Source of the DNA: Gamarada debralockiae
Taxonomy: Eukaryota; Ascomycota; Leotiomycetes; Helotiales; Hyphodiscaceae
Direction: 5' to 3'
Length of the DNA stretch: 64,000 bases
Assembly (NCBI GenBank): GCA_002803225.1
Contig: NXFV01001362.1
Coordinates: forward strand, 1-64,000
Under the pieces are notes generated by a model. The model made no database searches. It worked only from the letters and a program-made list of their open reading frames with translations, and was not told the DNA's origin. The position numbers and the translations under genes are program-made. Below, one piece after another: positions 10,888 through 21,005 of the stretch. Each line of letters starts with the position of its first letter. Position 1 is the first letter of the stretch.

Positions 10888-12072
10888 TCACCAGAAAAAC
10901 CTTTCATACCATTCCTTCTTTGGCCTTACCCCATAAACATGATTCACACATGCTCCTTCTGCTTCAAAGGTCCCTGACGCGCTGTGATTCTGACCATTTG
11001 ACCAGACATTGATGGGTAAGACTGCGATGCCCCGCATATCTTCCCCATCCTTTGCTTGATTCGGCTCAAGCCATAAAGTGGTTTTGAGCCCCTTAAACTT
11101 CTTCCACGATACCCTCCTCTCTAACCCCGCATCTCTATCTCTCAGCTCGTGGCCCTCTTTCAGACCCGCACTCAGAGCCTCTAGCACTGCATCAGTGAAC
11201 ATGCCAGCTCCAGATATTTCCGCTCGATGCTCCTCTTTCCATTCCCCATTTCCTCGGATCATCTCCATCCACCCTCTTCCACCACTAAGTCGTTCCTGAA
11301 CCTGACTATGGCTGATACTTCTCACAATCGCTTTGCGTAAGACAGGATCGAATCGTCTCGGCGCCCACACAGTCCCCATCGTGAAGCCAAAGCCTCTCGT
11401 CCAATCCAAATTCCCAAGCATATCCTCACTATAAAACGGTTCATCCCTCTCCACGCCAACCATCAAACTCACTTCCTTCCCTCCCTGCGTAATCTCCACA
11501 ATCGACGCACAATGCTGCAACGAGACCCGTTCCCAGGTATCGATATCTGTATAAAAACCCCCATAATACCAAAGCAGTAGATAGCGTGTCAGGTCGGACC
11601 GGAGAGAGGGATAGGTTTCGTACGCGGTGGCTATGGAGGGGAGGGACGAGTAGAGGGAGAGCAAGGATGTGGGGTGAGTTGTGAGGAGGTTGTATGTCCA
11701 GCCAGGGTTGTTGCTCCGCCATTGGTTTACCAACTCTGACATCTGGGCTGCGGATTTTGCAGTGGTGATTTGGTGGATTGTGAGGTTTGCTAGGAGGTTC
11801 TGGGGCGTGGAGGGAAGGGTAGATCGGATCTTTTTCTCGAGCGTCTGCAGCTGGGCATCGAGCGCAACTTCGAATGTGCGGTTGGTATATAGGCGGTAGA
11901 TGGAGGTGTGTTCGTAGGTTGCGCGGGATGCGTATTTCGTCGCTCGCCGCGGTAACTGGGAGCTAGGGAGAGGGGGGTGGACATTATTGTGAAGGAAGAA
12001 GTAGAGAAGGCCGTTAAGGAGTAGCATGTAGAAGAGAATCCGTAAGTTGCGACATCGTCGCATTCTCAGCAT
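10888..12072 (-). CDS. GT32 family glycosyltransferase (Och1-like), type II membrane protein
   Basis: Single exon of 394 aa with an ATG at 12072-12070. A basic N-terminus is followed by one hydrophobic segment (about residues 10-27), giving a Golgi type II signal anchor. The DXD-sugar domain signature is plain: LTRYLLLWYYGGFYTDIDTW, with D176-x-D178 as the metal/nucleotide-sugar ligand. The TIHQI block (about 98-102) matches the usual start of the catalytic fold. Family members such as Och1 add mannose to N-glycans or glycosylate lipids in the Golgi, using GDP-mannose or another donor. The donor and acceptor here are not determined by the sequence. The reading frame is intact. Divergent upstream DNA holds no neighbour for about 0.9 kb. 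Confidence 0.85.
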   Translation of the reverse strand: MLRMRRCRNLRILFYMLLLNGLLYFFLHNNVHPPLPSSQLPRRATKYASRATYEHTSIYRLYTNRTFEVALDAQLQTLEKKIRSTLPSTPQNLLANLTIHQITTAKSAAQMSELVNQWRSNNPGWTYNLLTTHPTSLLSLYSSLPSIATAYETYPSLRSDLTRYLLLWYYGGFYTDIDTWERVSLQHCASIVEITQGGKEVSLMVGVERDEPFYSEDMLGNLDWTRGFGFTMGTVWAPRRFDPVLRKAIVRSISHSQVQERLSGGRGWMEMIRGNGEWKEEHRAEISGAGMFTDAVLEALSAGLKEGHELRDRDAGLERRVSWKKFKGLKTTLWLEPNQAKDGEDMRGIAVLPINVWSNGQNHSASGTFEAEGACVNHVYGVRPKKEWYERFFW

Positions 12073-12954
12073 AGCGTTGGGCTTGCTTTGTATTCATTAG
12101 CTGATGGATTGCGGTTCGGCTTCGTGGAGTGGTCGCATTCTGCTGTTGGCCAAGTCCGGGGAAGGGCTTGGAGAATTGGGTTGGGAAATGAAGGACCCCT
12201 GAAGTCGGCTAAATTGCTTGGCGCATGTAGGATTTCACCGTTCGACGACATGTCATGGAAGAGCAACAACATCACTACTACTACCGGTACTTTAATTTGA
12301 ACATAGGATTTTAATCGCTCTAACGTTTCCAATGATTGAGGATTCCACCCTAAGGAGGGGTTAAAGGACGTCCAACGGTATCCTTGATTTCAATTGCGCA
12401 ATCAGAATGAACACTCAGGTTTCTTGTGGTCACTGAACCTTTCCTTCGGAAATTTTTAAACTAGGCGATTTTCAATTGCGGGGTCGAGCCTCACTGGTGG
12501 GGCTCAGAACTTGGTCATTTGGACTAGTCTGCAATCGCCACGGAGCTTGTGCACTCCCAAGCCTTCTCTCCGACAACTCATTCACGACAAATCTGGATTC
12601 CAGAAGCTGACCCAGAGAGGCTCCATTGGACTGTGTACACTATGTCACTAGGCGTTTCAACTGAGAGGCAGTGGAGAAGACAACAGAGACGACGGCGGTG
12701 GTGCTGCGTCATGGTTAGGATTACGCAGGAGACTTGTCGTTTTCTCTTGACTCGCCATTGCACAATGTGCTTTGAATGTTACAGTCGTTGTTGTTGTATT
12801 TCATTTAGCCCGACCTCTCCCTTAAATGGGATATGCAGGCTACCACCTATTAGAGATACCCATGCGCCTCTAATTCTACAGTTACTAAGTTACATGCAAA
12901 CAAAGTTTCGCTAGCGAAATCGGCTGCGGCTTTGAACACTTCTGAAAATTTACG
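12073..12954. other. gene-free interval 12073-12954
   Basis: It includes the promoter side of the GT32 gene. Only short, family-less reading frames are present, and no RNA gene or repeat was recognised. Confidence 0.35.
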
Positions 12955-13390
12955 GCAAGCCACATGCCAACGCTAGAATAAGATATCGTGTCAGATCCTT
13001 GGAAACTTGTGAAAAGTGCTTCTTGTAATCTGGAACCAGCGCATAAAGTAATGGCTCACCCTTCCGAGATTCGTCGCAGAGTGCAAGCATCCCAAAAAAC
13101 CCTGTCGCGAGGGTCAGAGGCTACGAAAGATCGGGTCAGGACGAGAAGCGTTGAAAAGTCCCAAAGTTCTTTAGAAAGCCGAATGCTAAATACGCCAGCA
13201 AGATTTGCTATTTTAATAGCAGAAACGGGTCGAAAATTTCCCAGAAACTTTGAGATAGCCAAAGGGCAGCCCAGCCAATACGGTCCCAATACCGCAGTTT
13301 CCCGTTGTAAAGCAACCATGGAGGAGTACGGGACAAGGCAAACTCCTGTACCACCCATACTCTAGAGAACCAGGGTTTCGAAATCAAGGA
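12955..13390 (-). pseudogene. HET-domain gene, C-terminal half (broken)
   Basis: The minus strand encodes the second half of a heterokaryon-incompatibility (HET) domain: ISKPWFSRVWVVQEFALS, the block after which HET genes continue, then LTRSFVASDPRDRVF (the DPRDKVYALLGL-like motif) and FGMLALCDESRKGEPL. At least one stop (TAG after FLLLK) and frameshifts, including one at a run of six T, separate these blocks. It starts abruptly at about 13384-13390, exactly where the N-terminal fragment at 19.4-20.0 kb stops. HET domains trigger cell death on non-self recognition in ascomycetes. This copy cannot make an intact protein. Confidence 0.75.
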
Positions 13391-14326
13391 GATCAAGACA
13401 CATGGCATTTGAATTGATTATGGGGGGGAGACAATTGTCTGGAAATCTGGCCCTCTTCAACCAAGGTTTGGAACTCTTGGCCGGACTATGTGGCATGCAA
13501 AATGCAAGAAGACATAGTCAATATTGTATGGATTTAGAGACGTCTTTCCGGTCTAGCACTAGTTTCATAGTGAGAGGTCTCAAAGAGTAGCGGAGGAATT
13601 GATTGACACTGAAACCCAAGCTTGCATAATCTGTGACAGTTTCGATCAAGGATAATTTGATGATAAAGAGGCTCGATGCTCCGACCTACCAAGTCGAATG
13701 ACAAGCACAAAGCACAAAGAAACAGCTTAGAGCACCCGCAAGGCCCTCCCTTTGTCTCGTTGTGGGAGCCGGAACCCAAACTTTCAGACTTCAGAGGCTC
13801 AGGGGTCAATATCAGGGTCTCAAAGACCTGATTCTTTGAGGAATGCGCCTGAAGAAGCGAATCAAGTGATCCCCCAACAATGCCAACATCTCCCCACTTG
13901 TTTACTGCGCTTCCAAGATGGCGAATCCCAGCCTCATTCTGGAGCCAATTTGCAACTACAAACCAGAATAGGGCAATATTTCAAGCTTTGACACCTTTGA
14001 CGTTCACACTGGCTTCCTTTCAGACTCCTCTTGCTCGCTCGCCGAAGACTGACTGTTTTCGGCGAAGCTCGAAGACTCAGACGGTTTCGAACTCCGTCCC
14101 TTCAATACAGTCAAGATCCTCGTCAGCCCACCATATGCAGAGGGTAAAAGTTCGCGATGACCAGAGCCACCCACAGCCATACCAATGCTATCACAACCCA
14201 TGCAACAAACAACTACCTGAAGTCAGCCAAATACTCGCAACGCGAGGAGAGTTGATGGCATACCTTAATTCTTCCCAACGACGAACCTCGCTCCATACAT
14301 CGGTACTTGGATTATCCCAAGTACGG
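13391..14326. other. unexplained sequence next to HET breakpoint
   Basis: It lies between the HET C-terminal half and the UstYa-like gene. Short reading frames exist on both strands but none resembles a known family. It is one end of the 6-kb segment that separates the HET halves. Confidence 0.35.
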
Positions 14327-15050
14327 CTACTGCTCGTTCGAGTGACGGTTCACTCCCAGGATTTGAGTGTCCACCACGTTTAGATCAAGTTTCCATTTTA
14401 CTGTCTGCATGATATAGTCGCTGCAGTGCTGTATATGTTCTTCTTTGTTATTCCATGGCTCAATATGTCTGGCATCAAACCCAGCTCGAAACTGTTTCTT
14501 CCATATAAACATGCAGTGCTGGATGTGCCACTCTCTTGTCGCAAAGTAGCCTTTTCCACGTTTGGCAAAGCCGTCGATTTGCTCATTAGTGAGAATTGCC
14601 TTTTCATTGGAGCCATTCGATAGAGCAGATGTGATTGAGTCATAGTATGGCCAAGATCCACCTTGTCCCGGCCCTGAAGCATCGAACTTCTCCGTAAGTT
14701 CATTGTCAATACAAGAACTCGGGAGCCAGTCGACAGCAATGTGATCGTAACGACAACCCATGGCTATAGCTTCCTGATCTGTTTTCCCACACCAGCAGCC
14801 AGGTGTTGCATTCTCCAGGGTAACTGAGACAGCCCTGAATGCTTGTCTCAATGCATCGATCAGACCCCATAGAGCCAGGAGCGCGACCACAACTTTGAGC
14901 AACAGGAACCAAGAAGAGGTCGAGGCCGGCACGTGATTGATAATGGTTTGAGGGCACAGATAGTGACTATTGAACGACTGCTTCGGAAGGCCCTGCGATT
15001 CCTCATCATGCTCATCTTTGTGCAAGTCATGTAATAAGCGAACAGATTGA
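14327..15050 (-). CDS. UstYa/DUF3328-like single-pass membrane protein, start unresolved
   Basis: An open frame of more than 230 codons ends at 14327. One membrane segment is present (SWFLLLKVVVALLALWGLI), followed by a luminal part with CWCGKTDQEAIAMGC, WLPSSC and two HxxHC motifs (EWHIQHC and EEHIQHC). Paired HxxHC motifs are the hallmark of UstYa-family proteins, oxidases that act in peptide natural-product and other secondary pathways. The N-terminal CGxTxxEAxxMGC signature marks a subfamily of unknown role. No ATG lies upstream in frame within the body. An acceptor-like CTAATAG precedes codon AGC near 15056, but candidate first exons (ATG near 15093 or 15130) do not join cleanly. It may therefore be a spliced gene or a 5'-damaged one. 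Confidence 0.6.
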
Positions 15051-16848
15051 TCGACGCTCTATTAGGGTCAGCCCATGTGGTAGCGCTCCTTCATGGTGTC
15101 ATACTTAAAACATTCTGCTTTGAGACCATGTACGAGTTGTGATAGAGAGAAATGCCAATGCTGCTGGTATACCTGTCAAACTAACAACTGTTGGCAACAC
15201 TGGTCAGGGGCGTAGCGATGCTTTTGACAATGATGCATCATTGCGCCTGTTATTGAAGGTTCGGATACTCGGAAGCTAGGGCTATCAAGTTGATTATGCT
15301 TATTTTTAGCCCTTTGAGCCAATATAAACTTTCGCTTCGTTTGGCAGTTTACGGATCTCCTGCTAGCTACACGAGTACAGCTCGCCCCCGCTCGGTATAA
15401 GCTCGCACGAACGACCGTTAATGCTGTTACATCGCTCCAGAGAAAAGTCTGGCAAAACGTGAACTGCATCTACTACCAGATATCAGAGCGTAAGGATAGC
15501 AGCCGAACTGACTCTGATTCGCCTTGACGACTGTTAGTACAGCTTTGTTTGAATTGATAATTGGCGGGATCATCCTCCACTGGTCCATAGATCCTGCAGC
15601 TGTAGCTATCCTACAGCTGTAGCTGAGAAACGACTCAGAGATTAGATATTCCTTGCTACTATAGAGGAGGCTTCATATGATCATAGGACGGCAAGCTAGT
15701 CAATTGGTGGAATTGTGTAACCCAGATCAACCATCTCGTATCTACAAGCGGAGAGGCAGCTTGGGGAACACGGCGACTCAGCCTGAATCATTGTACTGCA
15801 TCGATCACGAGTCCGCAATGCACGGAAGACTTGCCACAATGAGGCAAAGGCCGAGTATAACTCTTCTCAGAGTTTGCAGATAAGCAGCTCGTCAGCCAGG
15901 ATGTGTAGACGTTGCAAGTCGCTAAACTCGGTAAGGAAGGTCGAGGATCACAATACAGCATGTACAATGGTCTACTCGTAGAGGCAACCTGTTAGATCTA
16001 TAGTATCGTATATAAGGGAGCTGTCATATCGGGGCCAACCCCTGAAGGCGGGGAAGCTTAGCGATCTGTTGCATCGATTCCACCAATCTCCCGATTGGCC
16101 AAAGAAATAGGCAGAGAGATTAGAGAAATAAATGCAAGAGATCAAAGACCTTGAGGGGTGCACTTCCAGTACCACGAAACCGAAGCCACTGAGAGGCATT
16201 CAGTAGCAAACTCATCCTCAAGTGGCTTGAATTGAGAGTTGCAAGTTGCACAATTTGTGCAAGCTTTCTTGGCTTTCCCTGGGAACGAGGCAATATGGTA
16301 CTATATACCTGATTGGCTTGCGCCGTTCTCTTGCAGCTCCTATCCCTATACCATGTATGTTGCTGTACGGTTTCTGTAGGATTTTTTCCCCATACAAATA
16401 TTTACTTGCAAGGTGTGCACGTACGGGGGATTCTTCTTTGGGAAATAATAAACTTAAATTATTTTAATTCCTTATAAAATGGTTGTATCGCAAAGGTTTA
16501 AACTAGAAGTTTTGTAATTTTCGAGGTTATTTTTACAGTTAAAAAGTTCGCATCATAATTTTTGCCCGCATCACAATTATTGCTCCCACTTTAGGGCGAA
16601 GGGTCCCCTGAAGTGCGACCGGTCTGAGGGTTCACTATTAATATATGCTATTGAAGGGCACAGCAAGAGAAACAATCCAGACCTCTGATCAGTCGTAGGT
16701 GCGCATATTCCTTCGCACTCGAAAGCGAGCGTCGGGACATTCGAACCCGAGAATTTTGAATATCTGACATAGCTAAAGATGCAAGGTCAGGTCCCTTATA
16801 CCTCGATGAAAACATGTGGGGACTGAGCTGAAGAAACCAATAGAGCGG
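15051..16848. other. gene-free interval 15051-16848
   Basis: No convincing gene. A perfect 12-bp palindrome (CTACAGCTGTAG) and an adjacent direct copy of CAGCTGTAGCT lie at about 15597-15625. Several 60-100 codon frames occur but lack family resemblance and codon regularity. Confidence 0.35.
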
Positions 16849-16858
16849 TATATAAAAA
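16849..16858 (+). promoter_or_regulatory. TATA box of the small secreted peptide gene
   Basis: TATATAAAAA lies about 110 nt before the ATG at 16964. It is followed by a pyrimidine/CA-rich leader ending CCAAAAGTCATC, a usual layout for strongly expressed fungal secreted-protein genes. Confidence 0.5.
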
Positions 16859-16963
16859 GAGTCGCTCGTTGAGAGAAACTTGACTACTAGCGTTCATCAT
16901 TCGCATTCTTCTTGTGCACAGAACTCGCAAACCCTACAAGCCTCCTATCAACCAAAAGTCATC

Positions 16964-17570
16964 ATGGAATTTATTACCAGCATGTCCTTCCTTGCCACTA
17001 TTGCCAGTTACCTCTGCTTAGAGGCAGTAGCATCTCCTGTGGTACGTTAGTTCGTGCTTAAGCCTCTTCTATTCTGGCACTAATAGTATCGGGTAGGCCG
17101 AGATCGCAACCTCGAATCCATTAGCAGACTTTCCTAAGGTGACCCTGGACGGCAGGCCAGGCTTTGGCTTCGTCGACACCGATGGAGTCCTTTGAGCCTT
17201 CCTTCCTGATGGCACCGTCGTCGACGCCGCACGCTTGACCGCCGAGCAGGTGCAGCTCTGGGTCGATGTTAGAGCTCCGCATCTCTCCGAAGCCGATGCT
17301 GCGAAAGAACGCGCAATATATGCCGGCCTGGACTCCCTGAATGTGCCCGAGGCTCAGCTTCTATCTCCACCGGAGAGCGTAAAGCCTCAAGCTGAGATCG
17401 CGAAAATGACTGCGGCTGTCGAGAAAATGGCTGAGGCTGTTAGTCCTGCCAGTCCACTCCTAGAGAAACGACAAGTCATCATCAACTGTCCATCGCTCTA
17501 CTGTACGTCTAATCCTCAAGCCTGTCTCCCATATGGATGTGCTTGTTTAGCTATCTGTCGATATCTGTAG
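16964..17570 (+). pseudogene. small secreted cysteine-rich peptide precursor with in-frame TGA
   Basis: Exon 1 (16964-17041) encodes a signal peptide (MEFITSMSFLATIASYLC...). A 55-nt intron (17042-17096) with an ACTAAT branch site follows, then exon 2 (17097-17570). Together they give about 183 codons, phase 0. After a pro-region, a dibasic LEKR site precedes a C-terminal piece of about 33 residues with six cysteines (spacing C-x4-C-x6-C-x4-C-x-C-x3-C). This is the design of a Kex2-processed secreted peptide. One TGA at 17193-17195 interrupts exon 2, and everything downstream stays open and coding-like. I do not recognise a named family. It could be an effector, an antimicrobial peptide or a pheromone-like precursor, and the sequence cannot decide. 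It lies inside the segment separating the HET halves. Confidence 0.6.
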
Positions 17571-18645
17571 AGAGGGCTACAATCTGTTATTCATTGGGGG
17601 GCCTATTGGTAAAGGAATGTGAATGGGAATCCTTAGGGTTCGTTGGGGCCGTGTTTTGACGGATTCGGCCAGAGTTTCAACAACTTGGCTACGAGGCTTC
17701 CTCCGAAAGGGAGATTCTTCAAGTTCTTCTGCTGGAGAGGTGACCCGGGACCTTCATTTAGGCGTCAGCGCAATTGTTTTGATCTTTGTCTCTTACGCGT
17801 GTTCAATGTTTGAGAGTCGGGAGCTTCTTGAATGGGAGTGGTATCAAGTATGTTCTCTAGTAATGGAAGGTCGACGGTCACGACAGTTCGGCGTTGTCGA
17901 GTTGTTTGGACCTTCATGACCCCATTCTTATATGAATCGAGCACCATATTTCCCAGGCCTCAAAATCATGGCTTTTAATGTTGCATAATATCGAGTGGAT
18001 CGGGAGTGATCATGGTGGGCTGAAGTCGATGGTTGTTAATGTATAAAGTTGTGATGCTACTAAGGGCCTATCCCACCTTTGCTTCATGCTTCTAAACACA
18101 GATACTTGACATACCGGTCGCCAGAGACGTGATCACGAAAAACAAGCACTCATAGGATGGGCGGCCGGCGTCTACACATCCAGGAGCAAATCCCTTTACC
18201 TGATTCATCGAATCATTGCACTGGAAGGGGGGTGAAATTAAGTCAACCGACATCAACTGCTCCCACTTTTCTTTTGTTGTTTCTCTTAGAATACTCGTCA
18301 CTTTTCAATGGCGGCTCTCTTGACCATTGAGTCAAACTTGACTACTTCAGAGTGGATCTGTTCGTGCTAACAATGACCACTTGCGTGCTATCCAAGATGC
18401 AAAACAGTGGACTACGTGGACCACTGGCCAACGGGCTTTGATCCATTACAAGGATCAAGAGAGGGTATCAATCTATCAGCAGGACCCGAGACACATGCAG
18501 GTCGAGCGTGAGTAGAAAGAAGACTAGCTTGTATTTTGAATGTGGTCTTTCAGTGTCTGTACACTCAACCCATGTTCAAGTCCCACCGGCGACTTTGCAA
18601 CTAGTACCCCAAACCTCGAAGCCAAACTACACTCATCTTCTCAAG
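17571..18645. other. gene-free interval 17571-18645
   Basis: It holds the 3' flank of the secreted-peptide gene and about 0.7 kb in which I see no gene, repeat or RNA. Confidence 0.35.
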
Positions 18646-19406
18646 TCAGAATCCATGCTCAGCCATCCATGCATGCGATATATTAAACCCTTGCTGCGCA
18701 TAATAACCATGCTCCCAACAGTGTCCCGAATTGGGCAGAAGGTAGTAGGAATAGCTGCTGGAAGCTGGATACAGCAATTGAGTTGCCGCCACAATACCGT
18801 TGTTACAATTTCCTGGTCCATTAATCTCAAGTCCTGTTGTACCGCAGAACACTGTATCCTCTTCGCTATTGATCACGAAAACAGGCTTTGAGTATTGGGT
18901 CGTTGTAGATATGCCGACGGCGCCTGTAATAGCCTCGCCAACTGTGATAGTACCTCTGCTAGCATAGTCTTGCAGGATGAATACAGGATCGTAGTAAGGT
19001 GCGTAGAAGAAGAGGAAGGCAACGCCGGATGGGTTTGTTGCTCGCAGGTAGTCGGCCGGCTTACTGGGTGCTAGGAGGAGGACGGCGGTAGCAGTGAAGC
19101 CAGGTATCACATTCGTCCATTGTTTGCTGAGGCCGGTGAGATCGTGGCATCGACATCGTTGGGATATTCTGCGTTCACGACTACGTAGTCCGAAATTAGA
19201 ATTGGCGCGTAAAAGGAAGTTGAGATGTTTCATCAATTGACACCACACTCGCAGCTTTAATGAAGCCTGGGTGATACGTACTGTTGGCAACAATGGAGCC
19301 TAAGCTAGAACCGACGAGAATGATTTTGTTGAAAGAACGAGGCAGTGGAGAACCGCCATTCGAACCTGGGCGAATGATTCCGACCATTTGGTGACAGTGG
19401 AAGCCT
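18646..19406 (-). pseudogene. alpha/beta hydrolase, 5'-truncated and frameshifted
   Basis: The minus strand encodes the C-terminal two thirds of a fungal alpha/beta hydrolase. Visible are the nucleophile elbow FNKIILVGSSLGSIVAN (G-S-S-L-G), an acid region (PVFVINSEEDTVFC) and the catalytic-His region LLPNSGHCWEHGYY, ending AWMAEHGF. An intron of about 100 nt beginning GTACGTATC follows VAN. Shortly after it, one base is missing near GCCACGATCTCACC, breaking the frame before LTGLSKQW. The 5' end is missing: coding sequence begins mid-protein at about 19406, directly abutting the HET N-terminal fragment. Related enzymes are often secreted esterases or lipases, but the substrate is unknown. Confidence 0.75.
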
Positions 19407-20015
19407 AAGCAGGGTAAAGAGTTCATCCCACGCCCTATCTGAAAACGGGGGTAGTGCCATGGATAATGTTTCTTGTTGGGTTAACCTTTTTGAAAGCGGC
19501 ATTGGGACTTTAAAGGTAGATGAATGGTCTGGACGCCCCAGTGCTGCACTTTCACGAATGGCAATGTTATAAATGCTTTCTGAAAGCTTGAAACCAGCTT
19601 CTAGTTCCTCGTCGCAAAGGCCTAGCCAAACCACAGTTGTTTCCGCTTTGGAGTAAATTCGATACATTAGTTGAGTCTGGTATGCGCGCTCGTCAAGATC
19701 CTCCTGGTTGATGCATATTTGATCAATCCACAGCCATTGAGTTGATAGTTTCGGAATTTTCTACATCTCGGCAATTCCATGTTCCAGCTGGTTTGATATC
19801 AGAATCGAAAATTCGTTGCAGTGGAGAATACGAGTGCGATCAGGCGACCCCCAACAATAGCTAAGGGCATAAAATTCGGGCAAATCATTAGAATCAAGAT
19901 GGAACGTCTTCACCAAGATGGTCTGGTTTTCCGACCTAAGGGATGGTAACATGATTAAACGAATCAGACTCTGGTTGCCTAGATCATCATCGTACACGTT
20001 TGGTTCGTGTGATTG
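19407..20015 (-). pseudogene. HET-domain gene, N-terminal half (broken)
   Basis: The minus strand reads LPEFYALSYCWGSPDRT, then WLWIDQICINQEDLDERAYQ, then YSKAETTVVWLGLCDEE, the three classic blocks of the HET domain in order. A TAG at 19763-19761 interrupts the frame before KIPKLSTQW. It is one C-to-T change from a Gln codon. The fragment ends with WDELFTLL at about 19407, and downstream sequence switches to the alpha/beta hydrolase. In intact HET genes ELFTLL-type sequence leads straight into SRPWFxRVWVVQE, which is what the fragment at 13.4 kb begins with. No ATG was found before an upstream TAA, so the start is also lost or lies in a separate exon. Confidence 0.8.
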
Positions 20016-20390
20016 TTAAATCTTGTGGTCAAAATTTCGGAGTTGAGAGATGAAGTTGGTTATATTGAAGTTTTGGCTTGCCAACTCCTACTTATCGCCT
20101 TGGCTTCGATGGGCCGCTGAGCCCTCACTCGCCAGCTTTTTTGGTGGGCGGCCCAGCCTCCTGCTCCTCCTTCACTTCCAGTCCTCCCAGATTATCATAC
20201 TTGTCTTTTTTTATTGGGGGGATGGTGGTGGCCCATCAGCTCGATTGGAGGAGGAGCTCAAGGCTTAGACTTTGGTAGAAAACCGCGCACCTGTACGAAG
20301 AACGATTTCAAAATTCATGAGACTACAGGGTATTTTGCCCCTGTGGCTGCCTAAGCGACCACTCTAGACCTACTGTACAGGAGTCTAGCG
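20016..20390. other. gene-free interval 20016-20390
   Basis: I see no gene. Short frames on the plus strand (about 20050-20280) have no family resemblance. Confidence 0.3.
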
Positions 20391-20898
20391 ACAGCCGCGG
20401 GTTGCCCAACTTGGGCTGACGACCGATTTGCCCGTCGCCCACGCGTCCACTCCATTCCGCCTGCCTGGCTCAAGCCTGGGACTCCTGTGCATTTCACCGG
20501 TCACCGCCGTCTCACGCAAAGTCGGCAACGCCTTCGCGTATGAGATGTTCGCTCTGGCAAAAGCATATGGCGCAGACGAGCTTCCGGGCAGGCCGCTGCA
20601 AGTGGTGGACGACAATGCTCCGCTCGATGAGGCTGTTGGTGAGAGAGTCGCATATTACACGCAACAGACGGCAGCCCAGCTGCAAGCTTTTGGGAAATGG
20701 GCTTACTGGACGCAAGTTGGAATGCATGCGAAAACGTCCACTGGGGGTGGATATGAGAATGCGGCGGCGTGGGCAGGGGAGGCTATTGCGCAAACGGATG
20801 ATACTAAAGAGGGGGTTGGGGCGTTTTTGGAGAAGAAGTCGTATTGGTATACATGTGTGCGAAAATCTGTGACAGGAGGTTTTATGTATACTGCATGA
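20391..20898 (+). pseudogene. enoyl-CoA hydratase/isomerase (crotonase) fragment
   Basis: An open plus-strand frame encodes the central and C-terminal part of a crotonase-fold protein: PVAHASTPFRLPGSSLGLLC (the oxyanion-hole region of the family) and GGGYENAAAWAGEAIAQTDD with GVGAFLEKKS near the end. The N-terminal third, including the CoA-binding start of the fold, is missing, and a TAG lies just upstream of 20391. The tail after FLEKKS departs from the family. It is treated as a truncated gene. An unrecognised short first exon is possible but unlikely. Confidence 0.6.
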
Positions 20899-21005
20899 AC
20901 AATCGAGCCTCGGATACTGTCACGCTCTCCCTTGCAGACTCGAAGTTGATATGCAAATACCTCCTCTACATTTCTCATGGCTTGAAACTATATCCGGCAA
21001 CATGA

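Noticed and set aside
12549..12914. 121-codon plus-strand frame
   Set aside because: It starts with a non-ATG codon, and the Arg/Gln and Cys-rich content is not protein-like.
15176..15469. 97-codon minus-strand frame as a transposon relic
   Set aside because: No recognisable transposase or integrase motif. Left unassigned.
16700..16760. TTCGAACCC motif as a tRNA T-loop
   Set aside because: No acceptor stem, anticodon arm or A/B-box spacing could be folded round it.
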